Shown: in pieces, positions 26,074 to 37,300 of the stretch | Numbering within the stretch: position 1 is the stretch's first letter | Layout of the letters: every line of letters starts with the position of its first letter | Origin: Gymnorhina tibicen | Lineage: Eukaryota > Chordata > Aves > Passeriformes > Artamidae | Assembly: GCA_013399875.1 (NCBI GenBank) | Contig: VXAZ01005702.1 | Location: forward strand, 1,929,300 to 1,993,299 | Direction: 5' to 3' | DNA length: 64,000 nucleotides | The notes under the pieces: generated by a model | Databases searched by the model: none | What the model was told of the DNA's origin: nothing | Seen by the model: the letters and a program-made list of their open reading frames with translations, nothing else | Position numbers and translations under genes: made by a program

Positions 26074-26648
26074 TGTGCTGGTTTTGACTGGGGTAGAGTT
26101 CATTTTGTTCACAGTATTGGTACAGGGCTGTGGCTTGGATCTGTGCTGAACAGAGTGTCGATAACACAGGGATATTTTTGTTTCTGCTGGGCAGAGTTAA
26201 GGCCTTTTCTCCTTCTTACACTGGCCCTACAGTGAGGAGACTGGGGATGAACAAGTGTGTGGGAGGGAACACAACTGGGACAGCTGACCCCAGCTGACCA
26301 AAGGGATATTTCATCCCATATGGTGTCATGCTCAGCATATAAAGATGAGGGAAGAGGGAAGAAGCAGGGGGGAAAGTTCTGAGTGATGGCGTTTGTCTTC
26401 CCAAGTCACTGCTATGCGTGACGGATCCCTGCTTTCCTGGAGATGAACACCTGCCTGCCCATGGAGAATGATGAATGAATTGCTTTTTTTGCTTTGCTTG
26501 TGTTTGCTTTTGCTTTCCCTGTTAAACTGTCTTAATCTCAACCCATTAGTTTTCTCACTTTTCCAATTCTGTCCCCCATCCCACTGGTGGGGCAATGAGT
26601 GAGTGGGCGTGTGGTGCTTAGTTGCTGGCTGGGGTTAAGCCACAGTCA
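26074..26648 (+). mobile_element. Solo LTR, avian ERV family, sense
   Basis: The LTR starts TGTGCTGGTTTTGACTGGGG and ends GGGGTTAAGCCACAGTCA. Flanking 5-mers TCTCA (26069-26073) and TCTTA (26649-26653) agree at four of five bases, consistent with a target duplication that has taken one mutation. Within it are GGGACAGCTGACCCC, GACCAAAGGGATATTTCATCCC and a TATA-like GCATATAAAGATG at about 26335, then ATGGCGTTTGTCTTCCC and TTGCTTTGCTTG. It is a solo LTR about 80 bases longer on its U5 side than a minimal LTR and is the best-preserved family member in the window. It lies in the sense direction in candidate intron 2 and could supply a promoter or polyadenylation site. Confidence 0.9.
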
Positions 26649-26663
26649 TCTTATTATCCAGAG

Positions 26664-26695
26664 TCCTACATACTACAGTTAATCCTACATACTAC
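26664..26695. repeat. 13-bp direct repeat next to the LTR
   Basis: TCCTACATACTAC occurs at 26664-26676 and again at 26683-26695, a 19-bp period, immediately downstream of the LTR at 26074. Confidence 0.8.
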
Positions 26696-28004
26696 TGTTT
26701 GTATGTTTTGGCAGGGCATGTACTTAAGTGTTTCCTTTAGACCTTTTGCAGCAGTACCAGCAAACCAGTAAGGCTGAATCCTGAGCCAGTGAAATCACTG
26801 AGCTAGAAAACCCAAAATCTTGTCTTGAATAATCTTGTGGAAAAGGGTGTTTAGAGTTGGTTTGATTTGTGGCTTATAGGGGTTGGGTTTTTTCACAAAT
26901 TCAAATTAAAAGTATTTTCATGTGAATCACTGAATCTGAAACCCTTGCAGTTCACTCTAATTTGAGGGAACCATTTCAGTCTTCTAAGATACAGATACTG
27001 TAAGTAATAAGAATCCCAAATGTGTGGCGCTACATCTATGGTACCGGGTAAATAATATTAGAGGAGTGACTGATTAAAATGTAGATGCATAAATTGTGAT
27101 TTGGCAGGAACCTATCCAATCCATTAGCAGTTACACTACTGGAGTGTCTCCCCTGAGATGAAAGGAAGCAGATTTTTTTTTGAGGCTGCAAAATTTTGTA
27201 ATTTGGCATTAATAGAACTAAATTGTAGCAAGTACTCAATTTCAGTTACCTGTCCAAAAGGCTATCTTCTAGCCAAAGAAAAACTAGTACAAAAAGTACT
27301 GCAGTAGTTGGAGGAAGGAGATGAAAAAGTGGGAAAATTATTTTTTAAGCACAACTTCTCAGGAAGAATAGCAGCTGAAAATGCTGTTAGACTTAGTGAG
27401 TGGCAGAGGATTTGAAGCTGTGGAGAGCTTCCCATCAACTCCATTGTCCTGTCGGTATGTTTGGGCAATGACTCATTACAAGTCAGCTCCTTACAATAAG
27501 GAATTGCTTTCTTTTCATGCAAAGAGCTATTATTTGTCTTTACATATGTCACCAGTGACCACACCTTGGTCAAATAGAATTGCCTAGAGCCCATATTTAA
27601 GTCACGTGAAGAGAAGACTAACTGAAAATGCTTAGATATATATAGACACCTGTTACAGTGCTCTTGTAGGGGTTGCTAGGTGAACCCACAGATGGTCCTA
27701 CAGGTACTTCACATTTTGTTCTCCAGGCAGATTCTCTCCTTTCCCTTTGAAATCACATTCAGTGCCTGGCAGAACCTAGCACAAAGGGCCCTGGAGTTCT
27801 TTAGATACTCCTAGACCACAGTGGTAAACATGCTGGTCCACTTAGTCCACTTTAGAGACAAACTGAAACATTTGAGTAATGTACTTTTTCTGGAACTGGA
27901 AACACAAAGCGGACACTGTATTTAATCAGCCACGTACAGACCACCAGCAGCCAGCACAGAAGGAGCCAAGAAAAGCTGTTATTGCATCAGAAATATTAAT
28001 GGAA

Positions 28005-28090
28005 AAAACAACAGAAAAAATCCCACCCACATCCCCCACACAAAAAAACAACAAAACCCCCCCCCCAAAAAATCAAACACCAACCCTCCA
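28005..28090. repeat. A/C-rich low-complexity tract
   Basis: Runs of A and C, including ten consecutive C at 28057-28066. It produces spurious glycine/phenylalanine-rich and lysine/proline-rich frames on the two strands. Not coding. Confidence 0.85.
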
Positions 28091-29848
28091 ACTACAAATC
28101 TAAAGAAGTCTGGACAAGAAATAAGGAGAGGAGCAACAGATCCTGGTCTATGATGGAAGCCAGCAAGCTTCCCAGATTCCAGCAGACTGCCTACCGAGCA
28201 ATAGAGAAATCCACAGATCAACAAGATCCTTCTTCTCAGCTCACCACAGTCCTCCTAATTTAGTGATTAAAAACTTTTCAGGAGCTGAAGCTCTGGGCTT
28301 GGCCACTGGGTCCTCTTCCCCCAGCTAACACAATTTCTGACATGGCAAAATATCCTATGCCAGAATCACCAGAGCTGGAATACCGTTTAATGCCCGAGTT
28401 CAAGAGAAAGCAGTTTACTAGCTCTAGTTAAGGACAGAAAACAAATACACAAAAATTTTTATTTAAATCAAATCAGACTTTAAATTAGAGATTTTGCTCA
28501 GTTGCTCCCTCATGACATTACTGCAAACTACCATGTAAAGGTTGCCTCTTTAGTGGAAAATTATGGCAGTGGCATAATGTGCTTCTGATTAGCTACTCTA
28601 TTTAGTGAAATGAATGCAAGAACATTACCTGAGTCATCAGTAAACCAGCTAGGTGCAGTCTAGCTCTATCAGGAGTAATAAAACCAATATCTGTTCTTGT
28701 TTTCCTACCCCCACCCTCACTTTCTACTTTATAATTAATCAATTTCTTGCTTACTTGTATTTGTAAACTAGAAGCAGTGCACTAAACAGCGGAGGTAAAG
28801 AAAAGAATAATCATTCCTAATCTAGTCACAGCTGCACTCAAATTAAAGAACAATCATGCAGATTAGGTCCTTAAGAGACTGATAGATTAATGGCTAGGTT
28901 TGTAACAGCTCAAGGACAGATATTTACAATGAAATCTCAGCAGCAGCTTCAAACAGGTGCAAGTTTCAGTTCACATAATTGAATTTTTTTAAATGCTATG
29001 CTTTTTCTGGCATTGTTGCATATTCTTTTGTATTTTTCTTAACTTGAACATAAAAAGACATTATCTGTCATGTTTTGAAGCTGTTTCTTAAAACATCACT
29101 ATCTATTTTTACCCCCCAAAGACAGAAAGCACAGAATCAGTGACTTGAGTCTCCCAGGTAGTCCAGGTAATATTAAGAATAACAACCAATTTTACTACAT
29201 CTGCCTTTTAAGTGTATAGATGCCTAACAATGGCAAAGAATTGCCTCTTTTCATTCTGAACAGAAATGAAGATGAAAAGTTTCTTTGTGCAGTCTTAAAA
29301 GAAAAAGATAACCATGTCCATGGTTATCATTAAGATAAGCATTAAGATTTAACTACAAGCCTCTGCCACTACACATTTTCTGTACCACTCTCTGTTAGTG
29401 TTTTTGTAGCAGTGCACACAAGAATCAGTTCTCAAGTGAATTATGCCTATCCCTTATTCACATCTTTATTACTTCTTCTCCTAAGTACTATTATTAAATC
29501 CCTTTTTATTACCTTGCAAAAAGTCTCCCTTTTGAATTTCAGTGATAGAGGAATGCTCTCACCTAACCCTTCTCTCACTCCACGTAAACTGTCTGCATCA
29601 AGCCTCAATAACTTCCATCTTTTTCTTCCATTTCTAGTATTTCCCTTGTAGTTCTGAAATTGCTATGAAAACTTTTCTCGTCCTCACTTTGCTTCTGAAA
29701 TATCATCCCACTAAACCCCCATGGCACTCCACGGCTGAGGTAAAGGTGTTAAGAGCTAGGAAGAGGGATATTGACTTAAGATGTCAGCAAGGATTCTCTT
29801 CAAAGCTCTCATTTAACTTGGAATGGAATGGCGGATGTGTATGAATGG

Positions 29849-29905
29849 CTTAATGGATGAAGGAAAGGAAGTGGTCTCCCTGGACTTTAGTAAAGCCCTG
29901 AAAAA
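29849..29905 (+). mobile_element. CR1 LINE fragment, reverse-transcriptase palm region
   Basis: The stretch AATGGATGAAGGAAAGG followed by CTGGACTTTAGTAAAGCC matches the CR1 ORF2 segment encoding the first catalytic aspartate motif of the reverse transcriptase. The readable piece is VVSLDFSKAL; the family form is similar, with F and D following the KA. Similarity ends within about 60 bases and the flanks are not recognisable. It is a small, dead internal fragment, unlike the 3'-end copies seen elsewhere. Confidence 0.7.
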
Positions 29906-31529
29906 TGTTAGGGCCTATGGATTCATTGGAAATATTATTCTAGATTTGATTGTGCTCTAATTGTGCTTAAGGCATTGGTGGGGGTACCTATTTTGGCCTT
30001 GGGTTTTCTTTCTTGATTCCTTGGCATGAATTTCTATTTAGATTGCTGTACATCACTCCTGGTTTGGGATTTTGTATGTAGTCAAGAGGCAAATTATTAT
30101 TGTTTACAAATAGTATTATAAATCCTCAGAATTTTGAGTCAGTTTTGCTTGGGCATCTGTTTATCGTGTGTGGAGACTTCAGAACAGAATTATATTAGTA
30201 TCCAACATTTCCTCGGCTAACTCTCAAGTGTGTTGAGAGCAGCGTGCCTCAAGGCCAGACATCTGTATGCTTACCTTCCCTCATATCTGCTGCCCAAGCT
30301 ACGCCCAAGTAGCTGAAGACCAGCCTTTGTTCCTGTGAGCAAGCTGATCCTTGATCTTCCTGAGTTGCCATCTTCTGACCTCCCACTTTTTTGTTAGGTT
30401 TTGTATCTGTTCATGTGGGAGTTTCACTTCTGAATTCTGGAGTTACCAGCTTGTTATTAATTCAGCACACTCACTCCTGTGCTCTGTGCTCTTTTCTTCT
30501 TCCACATCTTGCCTGACGTAATATTGTCTGGGCTCCTTACTCTATAAACTAGTAGGGATAGCCATAGTTCAACAACAATTTTTTTCAGTAAGGCAGGAGC
30601 AAGGTCACGAAATTTGGTATCAAATAATGTATGCTACAACATGAAATGACAAATACTAGCACAACCATTTCCAGTGAAGAATCTAGGAAAGATTTAAAAG
30701 GAAGAGAACTGAGGATCAGTAGTTACCTAGGCTTGATTGCATGGATACTTGTCAGATCCAAGTATACTTGTGGAAATTCATACCTTTTTCTGAAACAAGT
30801 TCATTTCTCTGAATTTTGTAGCAAATCTATTTTCTAAGGAACAGTTAATTGCTTTTTCACTACAGTAGTCTGTGACTTTGAATGGTTTTGTTTACTACCC
30901 AGTGCTGCAATACTTTATGCTTTATGAGCTTAGTAGAAGAGCTAAAACCTGAAAATGTTATCATTGAAAACCTTAAATGCATCCAAATTTCCAATTTAAA
31001 AAAAAATGTACCTTTTTCAGGGCCTGTTGGAAAACTACGAAGTGTTATTCTTACTATATCATTTCTGATGTGTGATGAATGGTTTCACACATGCATTTAA
31101 TGCAAATTTGCTGGTGAATCTTCTTCAATGCACTGGAAGAGGTGAAAAACTAGAATTAACAGCGCTATAAACATATGCATGAATTTCCAAAGCACTTATT
31201 AATAAATTTTTAAATTTTAAGCGCAAAGCGTTTAAGAAAATGAAGTTAACACTGAAAGATTTTTCTAACAAAACTGTTATGGACAATATCGGTTTTCGTG
31301 TCTAAGATATTATCCATAACAAAAACAATAAACAAAACACAGTTTGTCAAACAGCACACAATTTCCACAAATTCAGATATCTTTTATCATTTCAAGTGTG
31401 GTCAAAATATGTGATAATTAAAGTGAACAGAAAACTGAGGAAATATATAACTTGTAAGCTGTTAAAGTAATTAAATTGAAAGGAAAAAAAGCCAATGTAG
31501 TATCATAAAATGAAATAAGTGGTTTTTTT

Positions 31530-31553
31530 CCTCGGCAAGTCACAGAAGCGCCA
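31530..31553 (-). other. Retroviral primer-binding-site-like motif
   Basis: Minus strand, one base after the LTR end: TGGCGCTTCTGTGACTTG. Retroviral PBS sites start TGG, complementary to the CCA end of a tRNA. A G next to CCA in the implied tRNA would suit tRNA-Ser, but the remaining bases do not let me assign the tRNA. The internal region is not recognisable beyond about 25 bases. Confidence 0.4.
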
Positions 31554-31554
31554 C

Positions 31555-32050
31555 TGCAGAATACTGAATGATACACAACGGAAAGTATGTTTATGTGGGG
31601 ATGTATAATGGTGCTCTGTAGCAGTGGGGAACAAAGACGACAGACCCCCTTGCATGTCCAAAGAGGATCCGTTTATTGCCAAAAATCGCCCCCTCTTTCT
31701 ACCCTTAATCTCAACCGAACACAACTGAAACCAAGCCGAAGCCTAACAGAACTGAACAGCAGGAGGGCACCCATTGGCTGGCGCAGCTGCCGTGCTGCTG
31801 TCCACGCGCCCTATCACCCAATCAGCTTCCCGCTTATGTTCTGTCCGCGCGTTCCTGCAGCCAATCACAGTCTCACTTCCAGCTGTCACTCAACAGCCTC
31901 TCTCCTCACTCACAGCTGCTTCTCGCCCCGCAGCCAACTTCCAGCGGTGCAGCCCGCAGCGGGGCCTTTCACACAGGGCCTTGTGGAGGGCACAAGCCTT
32001 AGCCACTTCAGCAAGTGTAACCCCACATTCCGCAGTGTTCCATAGAACGT
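31555..32050 (-). mobile_element. GC-rich antisense retroviral LTR beside a PBS-like motif
   Basis: On the minus strand this reads as a U3-R-U5 region. It has several CCAAT-type boxes (GATTGG and AGCCAATGG cores), a GGCAATAAACGG polyadenylation signal (complement at about 31669-31680), a GT-rich block (GGGGGTCTGTCGTC) and a terminus ...TATTCTGCA at 31555. One base later comes TGGCGC (complement at 31548-31553), the start of a typical primer-binding site. The right (5') end is unresolved; TGCAGGAACGCG at about 31858 is an alternative start giving a 304-bp LTR. CpG content is far above the surroundings. No gag-like frame follows. Overlapping frames of 152, 118 and 127 codons are LTR shadows. 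Confidence 0.6.
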
Positions 32051-33311
32051 CTGAGTTAGTAAGCATATTATGTGCTACTCCGGCCAAGCTGATGCGCCTT
32101 GAACACTGTTCAGAGATAGTTTTGGTGTAAATACTGTAATATACATACAACCAGCTGAAAGAGATGAGCATGTCAAAATCTACACCTCGGTTTGTATTAA
32201 GCTGCGTAGACAGACAGTGTGGGTTTGTTTTCACTTTGACAGTGGTAGATGGCAAAGCTACCAATAAATGCAAGGATAACTCTCACCATTTTGTAGACGA
32301 GGACAGTGCTCAGTAGCACAGAATTTAGTAGGGCTTTCTGAAACTAACCAGTAGAAAAATCTGCTGAGTGGATTGCCAAGTTTCTGAAGGTTGTCAAAAA
32401 TATTTAAAATTAATTCTCATCTTGTTGAATACTGCATGTTTGGAATTATAAATATGTTGCATGCACTTGGGATACACTAAGTGATTCATCTTCAAAACTC
32501 GGTTTGAAGAAAGTTCCTTGAACATCCCTACAACTGCCAGAAGACAAGTAAGAAATGCGTCCTTGTACCAAACCCTTGTGGGACTGAAATTAGTGACTTG
32601 ACTTCATCCTATTTTCTCCAAGCAGCCACTATGACTTCACTGGGATGATAAAATGACATTTAAGTTTAGAGCAATTTCTTTTTTTTTTTCCTTCCTTTTA
32701 AATCACACACATGTTCTTTTCTAGGAGACTCACCATGGTCAAAGAGATACACAAGTACACCAACATGTTTTTGGATGCCCTGTGATATGCTTTGGCTCTT
32801 AGGGAAGAATTTCTGTAAAAGGTGCTCAACCTAATTTGAAATGCTCCTGTTTCACATAATTTAAAAAAAAAAGGTCATTTATAGGTGTTTGCATTTATTT
32901 ATTTGCAATGCATCATTCAACTGGTTCTTTTTGCATGTTCCATGCATTGTTCATTTATTTGAGCACAACCACTTTATTAGAGAAGGAGATTTCTCTAATT
33001 TTTTTTTCAGGAATTAAACTCTCTTTCTGCACCTAAAAACAAGACCAAAGTGATATATTTGATGCACAATTTTGTCAAGAAAATTGAATTAAAATTAATA
33101 TTCCTTGAACCTTCTTTGCAATTACAGGGGGTATTTTCCATCAAAGAAGAGATGACTTACTGATAATAAAAAATGTAGCTTGAAAAATACTATGTTTTGT
33201 AGTGGAAGTAAATTTCTCGTTCAGAAATACAGTCTTCAAAGCAGTGAAAACACACACATATAATATTACCTCTTCCAAAAAATGCTCTTGATGTCTGATG
33301 TATCCTTGCAG

Positions 33312-33394
33312 TGAAATTTTCACTCAATCTTATATGATATATGGAGGAAACAAGAAAGAGAAAATGGTCTTATCCAAGTGGAGGAATATGAAGA
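33312..33394 (+). CDS. Candidate exon 3 (83 nt)
   Basis: Acceptor TATCCTTGCAG at 33301-33311 and donor AAGA|GTATGT. Entered in phase 2, it reads (S)EIFTQSYMIYGGNKK followed by EKMVLSKWRNMK (residues 71-98) and leaves phase 1. The frame stays open past the donor for about 60 more codons, so a longer exon using a weaker donor (GGAAG|GTTTTT, about 33481) is possible. The 83-nt form is preferred because its exit phase fits the next exon. The peptide is polar and basic with aromatic residues. No domain recognised. Confidence 0.45.
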
Positions 33395-36300
33395 GTATGT
33401 TTCTCAATTATTTTAACAGAATGAAAAAGGATTCACAATTTTACAGTATGAAGTTGTCTGATGAAACTGAAGACAGTGGAAGGTTTTTTTTATTTTTTTT
33501 AATGGCCTTCTCTCTTCCACGGGAAATCAGCACTATATTTCTCTGTCATTGGAAGGCATCCAACCAAGCTTGCTCCTCTTTATTTTAAATACTTCTTACT
33601 GCAGGGAATTGCGAGAGGTTTTCAGAAGCAGACTAACAGTCATGCCTGTGGGATTCCTCTGTCTAGGAACTTGGCCTTCTGGAGCTCTGACAGGGAATCA
33701 TGTTTATTTTGCTTTTAATTCAAACCCTGGACATTTACAAAGGGGTTTAGAATTTCATCTTCAGAAGAAAAAAAAACCCAAATTGTTTTTAAAAAAAGAA
33801 ACTGTTTGGTGCTAACATAACCTGATTTTTATAGCTTTGCTAATTTTCTGAAAATGCAGCTCAAATACTCTTAGGCAAGAGGTGGATGGGTTGGTTAATT
33901 TAAGATGAGATCAAATAGTTAATATGGATTAGCATACTATATTAGTTTACTAAGGATTATCTTAGTATAGAATAGATTGCTCTGGTTTGTGTCTTAGACT
34001 ATATAAGTAGAAGCTGATAAGAAAACATATTCTAAAAACCCCACCTGTATGTTGTTGGGGCCCTGTAGGTTACACAGAGAAACCCAGAATGGTGGAGAGT
34101 TATTTCTTTTTTCTCATCTGTCTCTGCCATGAAATGTGCTTGACTCCCATGCTCTGAGTCGGGCAATGGCACTGGTCCCAGAGATACAATGAAAAATGGA
34201 TGAGTTTGTTCCTATTGTTGAGGAAAAAGTTCCCAACATATGGTAAGTAATTAGTCTGAATTTACATCATTGCAGCCTGAGTCCAAATCTGGACTGAAAG
34301 CTCATAAATAGGAAATCTGGAAAATTATAGTGTAACTATTGTTTCAACAAACAAAATTCACTTCAGTGTAAAGCTTTGACTCTGCAATGCAGATCTGTGT
34401 ATCCTTATGTAATCCTTTCAAAATTCAAAAGTTCATTTTAAGGATTGTCCTGTGCTCATTTCGTGTTAATCCTTCCTTCACAGGACATAGCCTTGTAAGT
34501 CTGTGAACCAAACACAGCTTAAATGTGGCTATGGGATCAAATATTGATTTATTAGAAAACAGACTTTGAAAAAGTGAAGAATAAGTTAAAAACAACTTGG
34601 GTTCAATAATGGTTGAAGGATTCACAAAGGGGAAAAAATATGTGAGGTAATTAAAATGTCTCCTTCATGAGACTTCAGTCCAAGATGCCTTCTAGCAAAA
34701 TAAAAGGGAAAACAAAATCAATATGGTTAAGACGGGAGATAATGAGTAAACTGAAAAAACCCCACCACCACCCAATCCCCCATGGATTTCAATAATATGT
34801 AGGAATATGTCGAGTGCCCAACAGGAAACACTACTTCAATTTCCACAGAAAGCATGCGGTGTTCTGCCTACTTATCTCGGTGGTATAAACAACAGCATAT
34901 GAGATGTCTGAGACTTTGAGCTTTGCGGGTCAAGAGACACTGAGCTCTGCTAAAAACACCCACCTCATAAACACTGCAAACAAGGGTAGGGATCCTTCAC
35001 GTCTCCCTCTCCACTAACAAACCCTCAAAGGGGAGCTCACTCTGTACTCCCAAGAAGAGAGCTATTTCTGCACAGACAGGGCTAGTCACGTCTGGATTTC
35101 TCTGCCGATGCTACAAAGTGGTCTGATATAAACTGGAAATTACAAAACTCTGCTGATACACTTCTCTGCCTGAGCTCAGCTTCAAAGCTGAGAGTTTTAG
35201 CCTGAGCACAGCATGATGCCAGTGTAGTTGTCCATACAGTTTCCAGCACAGCAGTAGCTCTCACTGTTGGAAACATGGATGGAGTCAGCTGTGGGCATGG
35301 GATGTCTCTTATTTCAGCCATGGCCACCCAGAAAGAGCAGGCAAGGGCAAATTACTGAACTCTAACTTAATGAGTCAAGACCCTGTGTTTTCAGAAGAAT
35401 ATCCCTACAAAACTTTCCTTCTTATGAGCTTACTTATTCACTTTTTGTTCAGAAATACTTGACTACGAGCATTGTTTTGTGGTAGGTACTTTTCACTAAT
35501 GTATTTTCTATGCCCAGCACTTGAAATTCTGCTATGACTGCAGGTCGTATGTTTCTCTTCTCCTTTGGATCACTTTTCAATGAGTTTTCATGGAAACCCA
35601 CGAGAGGCCCTTAAAACTTGTCCTCTGTGAGAGAAGAAATGTGTTTCTCTAATGTTGGCTTGTGTAAAAAAAAGGGATAAGTGGAAATAAGCAGCACTGA
35701 AGCTAACCAGTTAAAACAAATGACACAAGTGTTTCACCAGTAGTGCCATTTGGGGGACATAAGAGGAAGTACATTTGAGAATGGCTCACTTCCATTTTTT
35801 TTCTAAAGAGAAATTTAAAAAGAAAAGGGACTTGTCTTTACAAACTGATGAGGAGTGTGCCAGTAACACTCCTGACTGGATAATGAGCAGACAATGTGTC
35901 TAGTGCTTCCAGCAGTCTCAGGAAGATGTGATAAGCCAGGCTACTGAATTCAGCATGGCCCATGCTGAATTCAGCAGAGTCTGGCTGCAAAGCTCTAAGA
36001 CTTACTCAGGCTACTCTTTGGCTTGGAGGGTTTACAGTTTCTGTATCTATTCCAGACACTGAACTTGATGGAAAGACTTCTGGCCCCAATCCTGAACCTG
36101 AAAGTTCATGTCATCTAGGATTCAAAGGAACTATTTGTGCTATGTAGATCCACATTCTCAGCTTGTTAAATGGTTCTATTTGCTTGTGTAATTAGTTATA
36201 GCAGATGTAAAAATATGTAGGGTGCATAAGAGAAATCCCAAAGGGTGTCTTCCAAATCTATGTTCAGCAAAAGTGATTAATGTTTCACTCTGTGGAACAC

Positions 36301-36565
36301 ACTAGCAACTTTTATCCTGTATCTGATTGCTAAAAAAGTTGAATCCATTACTTTCATTTTCATACAGCACTATTCAAAGGGATACTTAATTCACTGATAA
36401 ATGCATACAATGATGTTTTCAAAAAATCTTTGCCAAATCAAATGTGATTCAGAGAACAATAGCTACAATTTGTTCTAAAAGATGGAAAGCTTTAGCGTAT
36501 TACGGAGCAAAATGGTGCTTCAGAGCATTTTATAATGATGACAACTTGTTTCAGTATTTGTAGCT

Positions 36566-36630
36566 AGTTGCTTCCATATGATCTTAGAGGTCTCTTTCAA
36601 CATTTTTGATTCTATGATTTTACGATTTTT
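36566..36630 (+). mobile_element. CR1 LINE 3'-terminal fragment
   Basis: GATCTTAGAGGTCTCTTTCAAC followed within a few bases by GATTCTATGATTTTACGAT is the CR1 3' end, with its tail of ATTCTATG-type octamers. About 65 bases survive. Confidence 0.75.
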
Positions 36631-37244
36631 TAAAAGAGGGACTACTTGGAGCTATTCCAACATCATTAGAACAGAAACCATGGAATTTTTTCCTTGATTA
36701 ACTTGGTTTACTCCAACTTTGCTTTCAAAGTTTTAGAACTTATCTGCACAGAAAAACTAGTTTGCATGTTCCTCACGTGTAAAAGGACATTTATCACTGG
36801 ATACAGAAAGTTTGCATTTAAAATGTCTGCTATTTTTGTTTTACTCCCAGATTAGTTGTGAGAGCTGGTGTGACACATTGCAGCTATGTTATGTTAAATC
36901 TGATGTAATCCTGTTTACTAAAAACATGATAACATTCCATCTTGTGTTGTTTTGTACAATCTTACCTAAGGATATCTAATATGGATAGGCAGTTCTGCCT
37001 ACAAATATCCATTAATCTCTTTTATGAAATGCCAGATCTGCACTTATTCTCAAACCTACCTTCCTAGACCCCTTGCTGCTATGAATGACTATTGGACTGT
37101 TCTATAGGGCAAAATTGCATTAATTTATTTCTGGAATGTACCCATTTAACATACTTTAGAAGATCACTGAAGAGGGGTGGCATTTAAAATTTTGTGTGGA
37201 AGCACTTCCCCTCATTTCAGGAAGGCTTTATGATGTTATCATTT

Positions 37245-37300
37245 ATATGCCCTGCTGGATCAGAGTAGCAGTCTGTCTAGCCCAGTAGTTGGTGTAAAAA
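37245..37300 (+). mobile_element. Ancient CR1/L3-like fragment
   Basis: The phrase CTGGATCAGAGTAGCAGTC followed by TGTCTAGCCCAGTAG resembles the GCTGGATCAGAC...TCTAGTCCAG motif of old amniote CR1/L3-type repeats. Only this motif is recognisable, so the call is tentative. Confidence 0.4.

Larger units (their letters stand above)
25243..33311 (+). other. Candidate intron 2
   Basis: About 8.1 kb. It contains a sense-oriented solo LTR (26074-26648), an A/C-rich low-complexity tract (about 28005-28090), a small CR1 reverse-transcriptase fragment (29849-29905) and a GC-rich antisense LTR (31555 to about 32050). No further exon that keeps the phase-2 to phase-2 requirement was found by eye. Confidence 0.4.

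Noticed and set aside
29100..29170. CR1-tail-like text (CACAGAATCAGTGACTTGAG)
   Set aside because: The match does not extend beyond one short word and lacks the octamer tail.
30598..30637. Possible exon after TTTTTTTCAG reading SKAGARSRNLVSNN
   Set aside because: Its exit phase would put a stop at the start of exon 3, and its donor (AAT|GTATGC) is weak.
31587..32273. Overlapping open frames of 152, 118 and 127 codons
   Set aside because: They lie in a GC-rich LTR with few stop codons and on both strands at once; none resembles a retroviral or host protein.
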